Source of the DNA: Saprospiraceae bacterium UBA1994
GTDB taxonomy: Bacteria; Bacteroidota; Bacteroidia; Chitinophagales; Saprospiraceae
Length of the DNA: 64,000 bases
Direction of reading: 5' to 3'
NCBI GenBank assembly: GCA_002335865.1
Contig: DDCY01000029.1
Location: 260,620-324,619 of the forward strand
Made by a program: the position numbers and the translations under genes. Numbering within the stretch: the stretch's first letter is position 1; every line of letters starts with the position of its first letter. The notes under the pieces were generated by a model. The model had not been told where the DNA came from. It made no database searches and was given only the letters and a program-made list of their open reading frames with translations. Below are positions 1-8,760 of this stretch, piece after piece.

Positions 1-105
1 TAATTCTATATGAGCAAGTAAGCTGGTATTTACTGGATTTTGATCAGGCTGAGCATATAGTCCAATTGTTATTGTGGAAAGCAATGCAAGTAAAAATATT
101 CTCAT
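1..105 (-). CDS. N-terminus of a secreted protein (cut by window edge)
   Basis: Reading the minus strand from an ATG at 105 gives 35 uninterrupted codons to the window edge. Residues 1-18 form a typical Sec signal peptide (short basic start, Leu/Ile-rich core, cleavage expected after LYA before QPDQN). The rest lies outside the window, so the product cannot be named. The strand matches the thioesterase and miaA genes just to the right, but the 166-base gap suggests its own promoter. It is a real gene start rather than chance because the signal peptide is well formed; only the start is supported. Confidence 0.6.
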   Translation of the reverse strand, partial: MRIFLLALLSTITIGLYAQPDQNPVNTSLLAHIEL

Positions 106-271
106 TTTAAATATTTTGTGATTGTATGATTGATTTAATATGGCTTCAATCTATGGGGCCGTCAAATAAGAATTCAAATATAACTTTCTGCAATAGATAT
201 CTAAACTAATGATGTATATCAAGTAGATATTCACTTACAGAAGACATAAAAAGTTTATATCTGTCTATTAG

Positions 272-697
272 TCATTGCTCTATTATCATAGTTGTGGGTC
301 GACTTATACAGATTAGCTTTCCCGCTTCATCTATAATTTCAGTATTCCATACTTGTAATTGTCTTCCTATTTTGATAGGTGTGGTTGTAGCATAGACATA
401 ACCACTTTTTGCTGATCGTAGGTGATTTGCGTTAATCTCTATTCCGACAATACTATGTTTACTGGGATCATTTATTAATAATACACCAGCGATACTACCC
501 ATAGTTTCTGAGAGGGCCGCAGATGCTCCTCCATGAAGTAGCCCCATTGGTTGTTTAGTTCTATGATCTACAGGCATCTTTGCCTTAATATAATCAGCTC
601 CTATTTCGGTAAACTCTACCCCAAGATGTTCTGCTAGTCCACCTCTACCTAAATCATTCAGGACTTCTAGAGTGGGATTTGTTTTCCAAATAGACAT
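272..697 (-). CDS. PaaI-type hotdog-fold thioesterase
   Basis: A 141-residue single-domain protein of the PaaI/YdiI hotdog thioesterase family, which hydrolyses acyl-CoA thioesters in the cytoplasm. The family signature is visible at residues 52-66: the HGG loop (55-57) followed by a helix carrying the likely catalytic acidic residue E64 in ALSETMGS. Length is normal for the family. It starts at an ATG and lies 51 bases downstream of miaA on the same strand, so the two may be co-transcribed. The acyl substrate cannot be inferred; the absence of neighbouring phenylacetate genes argues against a dedicated paa role. Confidence 0.85.
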   Translation of the reverse strand: MSIWKTNPTLEVLNDLGRGGLAEHLGVEFTEIGADYIKAKMPVDHRTKQPMGLLHGGASAALSETMGSIAGVLLINDPSKHSIVGIEINANHLRSAKSGYVYATTTPIKIGRQLQVWNTEIIDEAGKLICISRPTTMIIEQ

Positions 698-748
698 ATT
701 ATTAAAAATTAAGTGATTGGGTATATGGTATAAATATGGGAATATAAC

Positions 749-1681
749 CTAGTCTTGAGCATTTGGTTTTGCGATAGACTGATCTACCAATGATTCAATT
801 GCTTTTTTATCATCAGGATGGAAGTTATGCCATTCCCCATATTTACGAAACCACGTCATCTGTCTTTTGGCATATCGTCGACTATGACGCTGAATCAGTT
901 CTACAGCGGCAACAATATCTAAAGCACCACTGATATGACGCATGAGTTCATTGTATCCAACAGTTTGTAAAGACTTTAAATCTCTATAACTGTAAAGCTC
1001 TATAGCTTCAGCTAAAAGACCATTTTGCATCATAATATGAACACGATCATTGATGCGTTCATATAGTTCTTCTCGACCTCTAGTGAGTAATATCGGTATC
1101 ATAGTATAAGGTAGACCACGCTTCTCTTGTTGCTGAAAGCTCGTAAATGTCTCTCCAGTCTCATGGATTACAGATAAAGCTCTGACCAATCTTGCTGGAT
1201 TGTGGATGTCTACCTTAGCATAGTATTCTGGGTCCGATTCTTTTAGTTCGTGCTGCAGCATTTCTATGCCACCGATACGTAAAGTTTCTTCTAAATCTGT
1301 GACGATTTCTTCGCTAACAGTGGGATAGCTATTGAGTCCAGCTCTAACTGCATGTATATACATGCCAGTGCCACCTGTAAGTATAGCTATATCATGAGTA
1401 TCAAAGTAGGTGGCGAGGGCTTTAGTGATCTCGTTATGATATTCACCTACGCTATATCCATCGTGTATGGACCTATTATTGATAAAATGATGCTTTACTT
1501 GTGCAAGTTCTGACTCAGTAGGTTTTGCGGTACCGATACTCATCTCTTTATATACCTGCCTGCTATCTGCTGAAAATATCTCTGCATTGTACTTAGCTGC
1601 TAATGCAAAAGAGAGTGCAGTCTTGCCGACAGCGGTAGGTCCAGCGATGATGATTATATATTTTTCTTTGTCTTGTCTCAA
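749..1681 (-). CDS. miaA: tRNA dimethylallyltransferase MiaA
   Basis: Transfers a dimethylallyl group to A37 of tRNAs reading UNN codons. The 310-residue protein has the P-loop GPTAVGKT at residues 14-21, the conserved ADSRQVY segment at 38-44, and the C-terminal KRQMTWFRK tRNA-binding region. The only plausible start is TTG at 1679-1681, because the next ATG falls after the P-loop and would destroy the enzyme. A TATCTTTA sequence around 1700 upstream resembles the -7 element of Bacteroidota promoters. The divergent acyltransferase gene begins 97 bases away. Confidence 0.96.
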   Translation of the reverse strand: MRQDKEKYIIIIAGPTAVGKTALSFALAAKYNAEIFSADSRQVYKEMSIGTAKPTESELAQVKHHFINNRSIHDGYSVGEYHNEITKALATYFDTHDIAILTGGTGMYIHAVRAGLNSYPTVSEEIVTDLEETLRIGGIEMLQHELKESDPEYYAKVDIHNPARLVRALSVIHETGETFTSFQQQEKRGLPYTMIPILLTRGREELYERINDRVHIMMQNGLLAEAIELYSYRDLKSLQTVGYNELMRHISGALDIVAAVELIQRHSRRYAKRQMTWFRKYGEWHNFHPDDKKAIESLVDQSIAKPNAQD

Positions 1682-1777
1682 AAGTGATACATTTGGAAGG
1701 TAAAGATATATTGGAATATACGGTTCTTGGCTTTATATTTCAACCATTATCTATTTTCATGACAAAGAGCATAGAAT

Positions 1778-3040
1778 ATGATATACGCTTTCTTGAAAGT
1801 GTGGGTTAAATGGGTGATACGAATCTTTTTCAGAAAGATCAATATTAAGGGTATAGAAAATGTCTCAAGGGATAGGGCATTACTAATTGCCTCGAACCAC
1901 CCTAATGGATTTGTTGAGCCTATTACAATGGCCTGTTTATTTCCAAGGCCTTTGCATTTTTTAGTTCGTGGGGATGTATTTGAAAAACCAGGAGCGAGAT
2001 ATTGGATGGAAAAGACTAATCAGATTCCGATTTTTAGGTTTAAAGATGGATTTGAGAATTTGCGAAAGAATAATAAGAGCATTGAAATATCTCTTAAGAA
2101 GCTTCAAGAAGGTGAGTCGATATTGATTTTTGTTGAAGGTGGTACTAAGGCTCAAAAAAGATTAAGACCGTTACAAAAAGGATTATCAAGAATAGCATTT
2201 CAAGTATTGGAAAAAGATGAAAGTCTGAAGTTGGATATTCTCCCCGTGGGTCTAAATTATTTTGATAATAGAAAATTTAGATCAGAGTCGATATTAAGTG
2301 TTGGTGAGCCTATGTCGGCGAATACATACTATGAGAAATATAAGAATGATGTAAATGGAGGTATTCGTACCTTGACCACTGATATTACAGCTGAGATAAA
2401 GAAAAACGTAATTCATCTTGATGATCTCAAGGATACCGATTTGCTTAATAATCTATTGTTACTGAGAAAGGCGATGCAAAATCATAGCGCTATTCCAATA
2501 GTAAAGATAGAGCAACATAGTCTGCTAGCGGATAAAGCCATAGCGGATGAAATCAATGTTCGCAATGAAGAAGAAAAGAAAGACTGGCTTGCGAAATCTA
2601 AATCTATCATTGATCAGTATGGATACAAATCATTGGTTAATAGATATCATAGTCGCAATTCTTTATTTATGAATATGCTACTAATATTAGTATTTGCACT
2701 TCCTGCATTTGTTGGACTGATGATCAATGCTATTCCATTTTTTGGAGGAAGGCTAATAGCAAATGTTACAGCAAAAAAATCAATTTTCTTTATGTCCATT
2801 TGGTTAACAGGATTTACAATATTTAGTATTGTATTTTATATAATTGCTTTAATTATTTGTTGTGTAATTGTTGGCTGGTTTGGATTTCTAATTCTGTTAG
2901 GCGTGCCACTGTTCAGTATGTCAATGATATGGTTGGATAGATGGAATGAGTTCCAATCACAACTCAGCTTGGGTAAAAAGGAACATAATGCTGCAGTGGA
3001 TATTAAGGACTTATTTAAAGAACTAAACCTTAAGTTATGA
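1778..3040 (+). CDS. PlsC-like phospholipid/glycerol acyltransferase
   Basis: A 420-residue lysophospholipid acyltransferase-like protein, expected at the inner membrane where it would acylate a lysophosphatidate-type acceptor. The N-terminal half holds the catalytic block NHPNGFVEP at residues 40-48 (H41) and the acceptor-binding EGGT at 120-123. The last position of the catalytic motif is Glu (E47) where many homologues have Asp. Two or three hydrophobic segments follow at about 295-375, so the C-terminus is membrane anchored, a longer architecture than minimal PlsC. Its stop codon overlaps the next gene's ATG (ATGA at 3037-3040), indicating translational coupling. Confidence 0.85.
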   Translation: MIYAFLKVWVKWVIRIFFRKINIKGIENVSRDRALLIASNHPNGFVEPITMACLFPRPLHFLVRGDVFEKPGARYWMEKTNQIPIFRFKDGFENLRKNNKSIEISLKKLQEGESILIFVEGGTKAQKRLRPLQKGLSRIAFQVLEKDESLKLDILPVGLNYFDNRKFRSESILSVGEPMSANTYYEKYKNDVNGGIRTLTTDITAEIKKNVIHLDDLKDTDLLNNLLLLRKAMQNHSAIPIVKIEQHSLLADKAIADEINVRNEEEKKDWLAKSKSIIDQYGYKSLVNRYHSRNSLFMNMLLILVFALPAFVGLMINAIPFFGGRLIANVTAKKSIFFMSIWLTGFTIFSIVFYIIALIICCVIVGWFGFLILLGVPLFSMSMIWLDRWNEFQSQLSLGKKEHNAAVDIKDLFKELNLKL

Positions 3041-4083
3041 TTCGATTGTCATCAGCTTGTATTGCCTTTAGCCTTATTTTTTTTTCTTGTAAGCCGGCAG
3101 AAGATCAAGGGCATGATAGACCTGCGACTTTTAGGACTGAAATGAAATCTCCAAAGTATGCTATAGTAATCCATGGCGGTGCCGGTACGATACAGCGTGA
3201 AAATATGTCGACAGAAAAAGACTCTAGTTATAGAGCGATGCTCAATAAGGCGCTAGATGTAGGGGAGAAAATTTTAGCTGTAGGAGGATCGTCGTTAGAC
3301 GCAATCGAAGCAACGATACGCATCATGGAAGACAGCCCTTTATTCAATGCAGGACGAGGCGCAGTATTTACTCATGAAGGAAAGAATGCGCACGATGCAT
3401 CTATTATGGAAGGATTTGATCAAATGGCTGGAGCAATTACAGGTACTAGCAATGTCAAGCATCCTATCTCTTTGGCTAGGGCTGTGATGGAGAAAAGTAA
3501 GCATGTGATGATGGCTGGAAAAGGGGCCGAAACGTTCGCTGCAGAAGTAGGATTGGAACAGGTTGATCCTAAATATTTCTATACAGAAAGAAGATGGAAT
3601 AGTCTGCAACGTATACTCAAAAAAGAAGAAGCAGAACTAGAGTTAACGGCAGATGACGTAGATAAAAAACAAGGTACAGTAGGATGTGTAGCCTTAGACA
3701 AAAATGGCAACATAGCTGCTGGAACATCTACAGGTGGTATGACGAATAAGCGTTATGATAGAATAGGGGATAGTCCGGTAATCGGTGCGGGTACATTTGC
3801 AGATAATCTTACTTGCGGAGTATCAGCTACTGGACATGGCGAATTCTTTATTCGATTCACTGTTGCAAGAGATATAGCAGCCATGATGGAGTATGGTGGT
3901 TATACTCTTGAGGAGGCAGGCGAAAAAATCATTAACGAAAAACTTGTAGAAAAAGGTGGCACTGGAGGTGTTGTCGCTTTAGATAGGTACGGCAATATTT
4001 CTATGCCATTCAATACTTCAGGAATGTATCGCGGCTGGAGAAAACCAGGGGAGCAGTATGTTGGCATTTACAAGGGGGAGTAA
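3037..4083 (+). CDS. Isoaspartyl peptidase / L-asparaginase (lipoprotein)
   Basis: An N-terminal nucleophile hydrolase of the plant-type asparaginase/isoaspartyl dipeptidase family. It matures by self-cleavage before Thr214 in the motif GTVGC, leaving an alpha chain and a beta chain. VIHGGAG at 44-50 and GTSTGGM downstream are the other family blocks. The first 18 residues end in FFSC, a lipoprotein signal, so the enzyme is expected to be anchored outside the cytoplasm where it can trim isoaspartyl peptides or asparagine. Translation is coupled to the upstream acyltransferase. A strong hairpin terminator follows at 4131. Confidence 0.93.
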   Translation: MIRLSSACIAFSLIFFSCKPAEDQGHDRPATFRTEMKSPKYAIVIHGGAGTIQRENMSTEKDSSYRAMLNKALDVGEKILAVGGSSLDAIEATIRIMEDSPLFNAGRGAVFTHEGKNAHDASIMEGFDQMAGAITGTSNVKHPISLARAVMEKSKHVMMAGKGAETFAAEVGLEQVDPKYFYTERRWNSLQRILKKEEAELELTADDVDKKQGTVGCVALDKNGNIAAGTSTGGMTNKRYDRIGDSPVIGAGTFADNLTCGVSATGHGEFFIRFTVARDIAAMMEYGGYTLEEAGEKIINEKLVEKGGTGGVVALDRYGNISMPFNTSGMYRGWRKPGEQYVGIYKGE

Positions 4084-4130
4084 TACTGTTGGATAAGTCT
4101 CATATAATAATTCAAATAGTTAGTACAAAA

Positions 4131-4166
4131 AATAGTCACTAACCGAAAGGTTAGTGACTATTTTTC
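4131..4166. terminator. Bidirectional hairpin terminator
   Basis: A perfect 14-base-pair stem (4131-4144 with 4149-4162) closes a GAAA tetraloop and is flanked by A and T runs on both sides. It lies between the convergent asparaginase and pruA genes and can serve both strands. Confidence 0.92.
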
Positions 4167-4226
4167 AATTGGGTATTGAGTTATAATGATAAGAATTTGA
4201 CAAAAAACCCCTAACAGTTTATATGA

Positions 4227-5858
4227 TTATTTCTCTCCTAAGAAAGGGTATTTGTAATCTCTTGACGGCACGAAGTTTTCTTTCGTAGTACGAGCTGATA
4301 CCCAACGGAATAGGTTGAGTATAGATCCTGCCTTATCGTTGGTTCCAGATGCCCTAGCTCCACCAAATGGCTGTTGTCCTACTACTGCGCCTGTTGGCTT
4401 ATCATTGATGTAGAAGTTACCTGCTGCGTTGCGTAATGCATAATTAGCTTCAAGTAGCGCGGCTCTGTCATCAGAGAATACTGCTCCTGTAAGTGCGTAT
4501 GGCGACGTCTCATCTACTAACTTCAGTGTCTTAGACCAATCTTTGTCCTCATACACGTGTATAGTCAGTACAGGTCCAAATAATTCAGTACACATAGTTG
4601 TATACTTAGGATCACTTGCTAAGATTACAGTAGGTTCGATGAAGTATCCATTCGTCTTAGAGAATTTACCTCCTAATATTACTTTAGCGCCTTTATCTTT
4701 TTTAGCCGCTTTGATATAGCTTGTAATCTTGTCATATGCTTTTTCGTCGATAACAGCATTTACATAATTCGTGAAGTCTTCCACCGTTCCGGTTTTGATC
4801 GACTTTAGATCTGCAGTCATTTTCTTTTTCACAGCTGACCACATCGACTTAGGTATATATGCTCTGGATGAAGCACTACATTTCTGGCCTTGGAACTCAA
4901 ATGATCCTCTAATACACGCTACAGCTACTTCGACAGGATTTGCAGAGGGGTGAGCGATTATAAAATCTTTACCTCCTGTCTCTCCAACTACACGTGGGTA
5001 GCTTTTGTACTTGGGTAGATTGTTACCAATAGTCTTCCATAAATGGTTAAATACCCCAGAACTTCCTGTAAAGTGTAGCCCAGCGAATTCTTTATGGTTG
5101 AATATTACATCTCCAGCTGTAGGTCCGTCAACATATACTAAATTGATTACTCCAGGAGGAAGTCCTGCTTCTTCGAACAGATCCATAATAACTTCTGCAG
5201 AGTAGATCTGCGACTCACTTGGCTTCCATACGATAACATTACCAAGCATAGCTGGTGCAGCACATAAGTTGGCTGCTATAGATGTAAAGTTGAATGGAGT
5301 TAATGCGAAGATAAATCCTTCTAAAGGACGGTATTCTAATGTATTCCATATGCCATCTACACTCTCTGGTTGCATAGCATACATATCTGTCATATACTTC
5401 ACGTTATATCTAAAGAAGTCCGCCATCTCACATACTGCATCAATTTCAGCTTGGAAGATGTTCTTTGACTGACCGAGCATAGTAGCCGCATTCATACGAG
5501 CACGGTAAGGTCCACAAAGTAGATCCGCAGCTCTGAGGAATATCGCAGCCCTATCTTGCCAAGGCATCGCTGCCCAAGCATCTTTAGCAGATAATGCAGA
5601 CTTTATCGCATCATTTACATGCTTCTTAGTACCTCGATTGTAGTGACCTAGCGTGTGCTTGATTTCATGTGGAGGATGTATTGCTACCTTTTTATTAGTA
5701 GTAACTCTCTTACCACCGATAAACATAGGGATGTCTCTTTTCTCTTTCTTGAGTTTTTTGAGCATAGCTTTTATCTCTCTCTTTTCCGTAGATTTAGGAC
5801 CATAGCTCTTTACTGGCTCATTCTTCGGAATTGGAGATGTTAAAAATGAATTTGACAT
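4227..5858 (-). CDS. pruA: 1-pyrroline-5-carboxylate dehydrogenase
   Basis: NAD-dependent aldehyde dehydrogenase that oxidises glutamate-semialdehyde/pyrroline-5-carboxylate to glutamate, the second step of proline catabolism. The catalytic Cys is in EFQGQKCSASSRAY, and the general-base Glu in VVGETGGKDF. The 543 residues from ATG 5858 match stand-alone P5C dehydrogenases of this phylum. The frame stays open another 30 codons upstream, but a well-formed promoter lies inside that extension (5903-5932), so 5858 is the start. No proline dehydrogenase gene is adjacent. Confidence 0.95.
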   Translation of the reverse strand: MSNSFLTSPIPKNEPVKSYGPKSTEKREIKAMLKKLKKEKRDIPMFIGGKRVTTNKKVAIHPPHEIKHTLGHYNRGTKKHVNDAIKSALSAKDAWAAMPWQDRAAIFLRAADLLCGPYRARMNAATMLGQSKNIFQAEIDAVCEMADFFRYNVKYMTDMYAMQPESVDGIWNTLEYRPLEGFIFALTPFNFTSIAANLCAAPAMLGNVIVWKPSESQIYSAEVIMDLFEEAGLPPGVINLVYVDGPTAGDVIFNHKEFAGLHFTGSSGVFNHLWKTIGNNLPKYKSYPRVVGETGGKDFIIAHPSANPVEVAVACIRGSFEFQGQKCSASSRAYIPKSMWSAVKKKMTADLKSIKTGTVEDFTNYVNAVIDEKAYDKITSYIKAAKKDKGAKVILGGKFSKTNGYFIEPTVILASDPKYTTMCTELFGPVLTIHVYEDKDWSKTLKLVDETSPYALTGAVFSDDRAALLEANYALRNAAGNFYINDKPTGAVVGQQPFGGARASGTNDKAGSILNLFRWVSARTTKENFVPSRDYKYPFLGEK

Positions 5859-5902
5859 ATTGTTATTTGTATCTGTTAAGTAAGTGTCTTTTGTTTGGAT
5901 GG

Positions 5903-5932
5903 CAAATGTAAACAGGATTAATTTATCGACAA
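5903..5932 (-). promoter_or_regulatory. Promoter of pruA
   Basis: On the minus strand, TTG at 5930-5932 and TACATTTG at 5903-5910 are separated by 19 bases. This matches the Bacteroidota -33/-7 promoter form (TTTG, 19-21 bases, TAnnTTTG). It would give a leader of about 38 bases before ATG 5858. Confidence 0.75.
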
Positions 5933-5973
5933 CATATTGTGGTAACACATAATAAAAAGCTTGGTTGTTGCTC

Positions 5974-6450
5974 TTATAAATTGTTGTTGGCGACAGTGTC
6001 TAATATTTCCTTAGGTAAAAATGGCTCAATATTACCTTTGCCTTTGATGATTTCACGGACTATCGTTGAGCTAATATGAGAAAATTCAGGTTTACTGATC
6101 AGAAAGACAGTCTCGATCTCGTCACCAATGATATGATTCAGTTGTGATATAGTCTTTTCGTAATCAAAATCTGATGAACTACGCAGACCTCTAAGCAAGT
6201 ATCTTGCACTTTCTTCTTTACAGTAATTTACTGTCAATCCTTCGAATTGTCCTACATGCACAGTATCGTCATCAGCAAACACATTCTCAAGCATTTCTAA
6301 TCTTTTCTCAAGTGAAAAAAGATACCTCTTTTGAGAATTGATGCCAACAGCCACTATAATCTTATCGAATAGAGGTATCGCTCTATTGACAAGATCTACG
6401 TGTCCTTTAGTGATTGGGTCAAATGAGCCAGGAAAAACTGCTATTTTCAT
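5974..6450 (-). CDS. coaD: Phosphopantetheine adenylyltransferase
   Basis: Catalyses adenylylation of 4'-phosphopantetheine to dephospho-CoA, the penultimate step of coenzyme A synthesis. The 158-residue protein has the nucleotidyltransferase signature PGSFDPITKGH at residues 7-17 and the C-terminal ISSTIVREI block. The length is standard. It sits upstream of pruA on the same strand, but pruA has its own promoter, so they need not be one operon. Its own -7 element lies 27 bases upstream. Confidence 0.96.
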   Translation of the reverse strand: MKIAVFPGSFDPITKGHVDLVNRAIPLFDKIIVAVGINSQKRYLFSLEKRLEMLENVFADDDTVHVGQFEGLTVNYCKEESARYLLRGLRSSSDFDYEKTISQLNHIIGDEIETVFLISKPEFSHISSTIVREIIKGKGNIEPFLPKEILDTVANNNL

Positions 6451-6476
6451 TTTTGAAAAAATCTAGTTATAAATAA

Positions 6477-6484
6477 CAAATATA
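6477..6484 (-). promoter_or_regulatory. -7 promoter element of coaD
   Basis: TATATTTG on the minus strand, matching TAnnTTTG, 27 bases upstream of the coaD ATG. No clear -33 TTTG partner is seen. Confidence 0.6.
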
Positions 6485-6520
6485 GGCATTATTAGCATTG
6501 TCATAGACTAGCATTGAATG

Positions 6521-6590
6521 GTAATCCTATGCTCTATTAAAGAATCATTGCGACCAAGAATAACACTAATTACGACTGAAGTGAAAAACA
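6521..6590. repeat. Intergenic repeat, copy A (diverged)
   Basis: This copy aligns with the one at 6711. Over the first 32 bases 22 are identical, and similarity continues through the region ending in CGACTGAAGTG. It lacks the clean palindrome of copy B, so it seems the more decayed copy. Confidence 0.5.
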
Positions 6591-6710
6591 CTTACCGATT
6601 AAAAAATCAAAGGACATATAAGAATATCTTCTTAATAGTTGTTTCTATTTTCTCAATCCGCGGTTTATTTATAAAAATATATAATAATCGATAGTTTATA
6701 TCATTCCGTT

Positions 6711-6780
6711 GTGATCCTGAGCGCAGTCGAAGGATCAATGCGATAAAGGGGAATACAATTTCGACCGAAGTGGGGAAATC
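6711..6780. repeat. Intergenic repeat, copy B with palindrome
   Basis: It contains the inverted repeat TGATCCT (6712-6718) / AGGATCA (6731-6737) around a GAGCGCAGTCGA core, followed by a segment with CGACCGAAGTGGGG. Sequences of the type TCCTGAGC-AGTCGAAGGATC are common small palindromic intergenic repeats in Bacteroidota and other bacteria. The function is unknown. Confidence 0.65.
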
Positions 6781-6940
6781 TTATTGGATTAGGTATCAAA
6801 TAACAAATTAATATAAAATTCCTAACTATTGCCGCAGTCAGACAGTAGAAATAGTCCGAATAAATTAACTTTGACCAATTAGGAATATGCAACGCATGCT
6901 TAATCAATCATTTTACTAATATCTACTTAATTAAAGCACC

Positions 6941-8563
6941 TTGGACATAGAATTCAACAAGAACGAAGATCAGATGAATATCCATATCGGAGAGCTATAT
7001 CACAAACTTGAGACAATATACCTCGGTGGTGGTCAGAAGAAGATAGATAAGCAACATAAGAAGGGCAAGATGACAGCCAGAGAACGTGTAGACTTTCTCA
7101 AAGATAAAGATGCTACTTTCTTTGAAATAGGTGCATTCGCTGGATATGGCATGTACGAAGAGCATGGTGGATGTCCAGCTGGCGGCACAGTCATGGGTAT
7201 ATCCAAGGTGGAAGGTCGAGATTGCATGATCGTCGCAAACGACGCTACTGTTAAGGCTGGAGCATGGTTTCCTATCACTGGAAAGAAGAATCTTCGTGCT
7301 CAAGAGATCGCAATGGAGAATCGTATTCCAATCATCTATCTAGTCGATAGTGCAGGTGTATATCTTCCAATGCAAGATGAGATATTTCCTGATAAAGAGC
7401 ATTTTGGTCGCATCTTCCGAAACAATGCAAAGATGAGTAGCATGGGGATCCCTCAGATAGCTGCAATAATGGGTAGTTGTGTCGCAGGTGGTGCATACTT
7501 ACCAATAATGTCTGACGAAGCGCTCATAGTAGACGGTACAGGATCTATATTTCTAGCTGGTCCATATCTCGTGAAAGCAGCGATAGGAGAAGAGGTAGAT
7601 CAAGAGACTCTTGGTGGCGCAAAGATGCATACTGAGATGTCAGGAGTTGTAGATTATATTATGCCTGACGATAAGACTTGTCTCACCACGATCAGAGATT
7701 TAGTATCTAAGCTAGGAAACGAACCGAAATCAGGAATAGATCGTATCAAAGCTGTAATACCAGAGCTAGACCCAAAAGAAATCATCGGACATTATCCTTC
7801 GGCCAAAGCTAAACCTTACGATATGAGAGAGATACTCAAGCGTGTAGTGGATGGGTCAGAACTTACAGAATACAAAGAAGGGTACGGTAAGTCTATTATA
7901 ACTGCTTATGCACGTATTGATGGATGGTCTGTGGGTATAGTAGCCAATGATCGCCAAGTAGTCAAGAATGCTAAAGGGGAAATGCAGTTCGGTGGAGTGA
8001 TATATTCTGATTCAGCAGATAAGGCTGCAAGGTTCATTATGAATTGTAATCAGAAGAAAATTCCATTGGTATTCTTCCACGATGTGTCAGGCTTTATGGT
8101 CGGTAAGAGATCAGAGCATGGTGGTATCATTAAGGATGGCGCAAAGATGGTCAATGCAGTATCAAATAGTACAGTACCTAAGTTTAGTGTAGTTGTAGGT
8201 AACTCATATGGAGCAGGAAATTATGCGATGTGTGGTAAGGCCTATGATCCAAGATTTATAATAGGATGGCCTACGGCTAAGATCGCAGTAATGGGAGGCG
8301 CGCAAGCTGCCAAAGTACTCACTCAGATACAAGTATCTTCGATGAAAGCCAAAGGTGAAGTAGACGAGGCAGCAGAGACTGAGCTCCACAATAAAATAAA
8401 GGACAGATACGAAGAACAAACAAGTCCATATTATGCAGCTAGCAGAATATGGTTGGATGCGATTATAGATCCAAGGGAAACAAGAGATTGGTTATCTATG
8501 GGGCTGAGTGTAGCAGACAGCGCTCAGATAGAGAAGTTTAATGTAGGAGTGATACAGACTTAG
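6941..8563 (+). CDS. Acyl-CoA carboxylase, carboxyltransferase (beta) subunit
   Basis: The carboxyltransferase subunit of a biotin-dependent acyl-CoA carboxylase (propionyl-, methylcrotonyl- or related CoA). It moves CO2 from carboxybiotin on a partner subunit to the acyl-CoA. The 540 residues hold two crotonase-like halves: the N half with GGCPAGGTVMGI and MGSCVAGGAYLP, the C half with PLVFFHDVSGFMVG and GNSYGAGNYAM. The start is TTG at 6941: a stop lies three codons upstream, and residues MDIEFNKNEDQM match the usual N-terminus of homologues; ATG 6974 would remove it. No biotin carboxylase is in the window, so the exact substrate is open. Confidence 0.9.
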   Translation: MDIEFNKNEDQMNIHIGELYHKLETIYLGGGQKKIDKQHKKGKMTARERVDFLKDKDATFFEIGAFAGYGMYEEHGGCPAGGTVMGISKVEGRDCMIVANDATVKAGAWFPITGKKNLRAQEIAMENRIPIIYLVDSAGVYLPMQDEIFPDKEHFGRIFRNNAKMSSMGIPQIAAIMGSCVAGGAYLPIMSDEALIVDGTGSIFLAGPYLVKAAIGEEVDQETLGGAKMHTEMSGVVDYIMPDDKTCLTTIRDLVSKLGNEPKSGIDRIKAVIPELDPKEIIGHYPSAKAKPYDMREILKRVVDGSELTEYKEGYGKSIITAYARIDGWSVGIVANDRQVVKNAKGEMQFGGVIYSDSADKAARFIMNCNQKKIPLVFFHDVSGFMVGKRSEHGGIIKDGAKMVNAVSNSTVPKFSVVVGNSYGAGNYAMCGKAYDPRFIIGWPTAKIAVMGGAQAAKVLTQIQVSSMKAKGEVDEAAETELHNKIKDRYEEQTSPYYAASRIWLDAIIDPRETRDWLSMGLSVADSAQIEKFNVGVIQT

Positions 8564-8566
8564 GGA

Positions 8567-8584
8567 AAAGTCGCCTTCGACTTT
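8567..8584 (+). terminator. Short hairpin after the carboxylase gene
   Basis: AAAGTCG / CGACTTT with a CCTT loop starts 4 bases after the stop codon. The T run is short, so termination would be weak. Confidence 0.45.
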
Positions 8585-8760
8585 GAGATTCGTTCGTACT
8601 TCACTTTGAAAATTGAGATTGTCTAAGACTTCGAGGAATACAGAACCGTTATGTAATTTCGACACTCAATGCCTCTTTTATTATTGAGAATCTACTTCAC
8701 ATCTAATTTGTGAATTGGCGAGCCACATCAAGGTTATGTATCCTTGAAGAGACGACAGAA

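Larger units (their letters stand above)
6485..6940. other. Gene-free gap between coaD and the carboxylase
   Basis: This gap between divergent genes contains two diverged copies of a roughly 70-base intergenic repeat and otherwise AT-rich sequence. An open frame on the minus strand at 6701-6907 is produced by translating the repeat and is not judged a gene. No convincing TAnnTTTG promoter was found for the carboxylase. Confidence 0.5.

Noticed and set aside
5859..5948. 30-residue N-terminal extension of PruA
   Set aside because: A good -33/-7 promoter for pruA lies inside it and homologues start near ATG 5858.
6701..6907. 68-codon minus-strand frame
   Set aside because: It is a translation of the intergenic repeat (ends in a SRIDPSTALRIT-like sequence often produced by such repeats), with no homology pattern.
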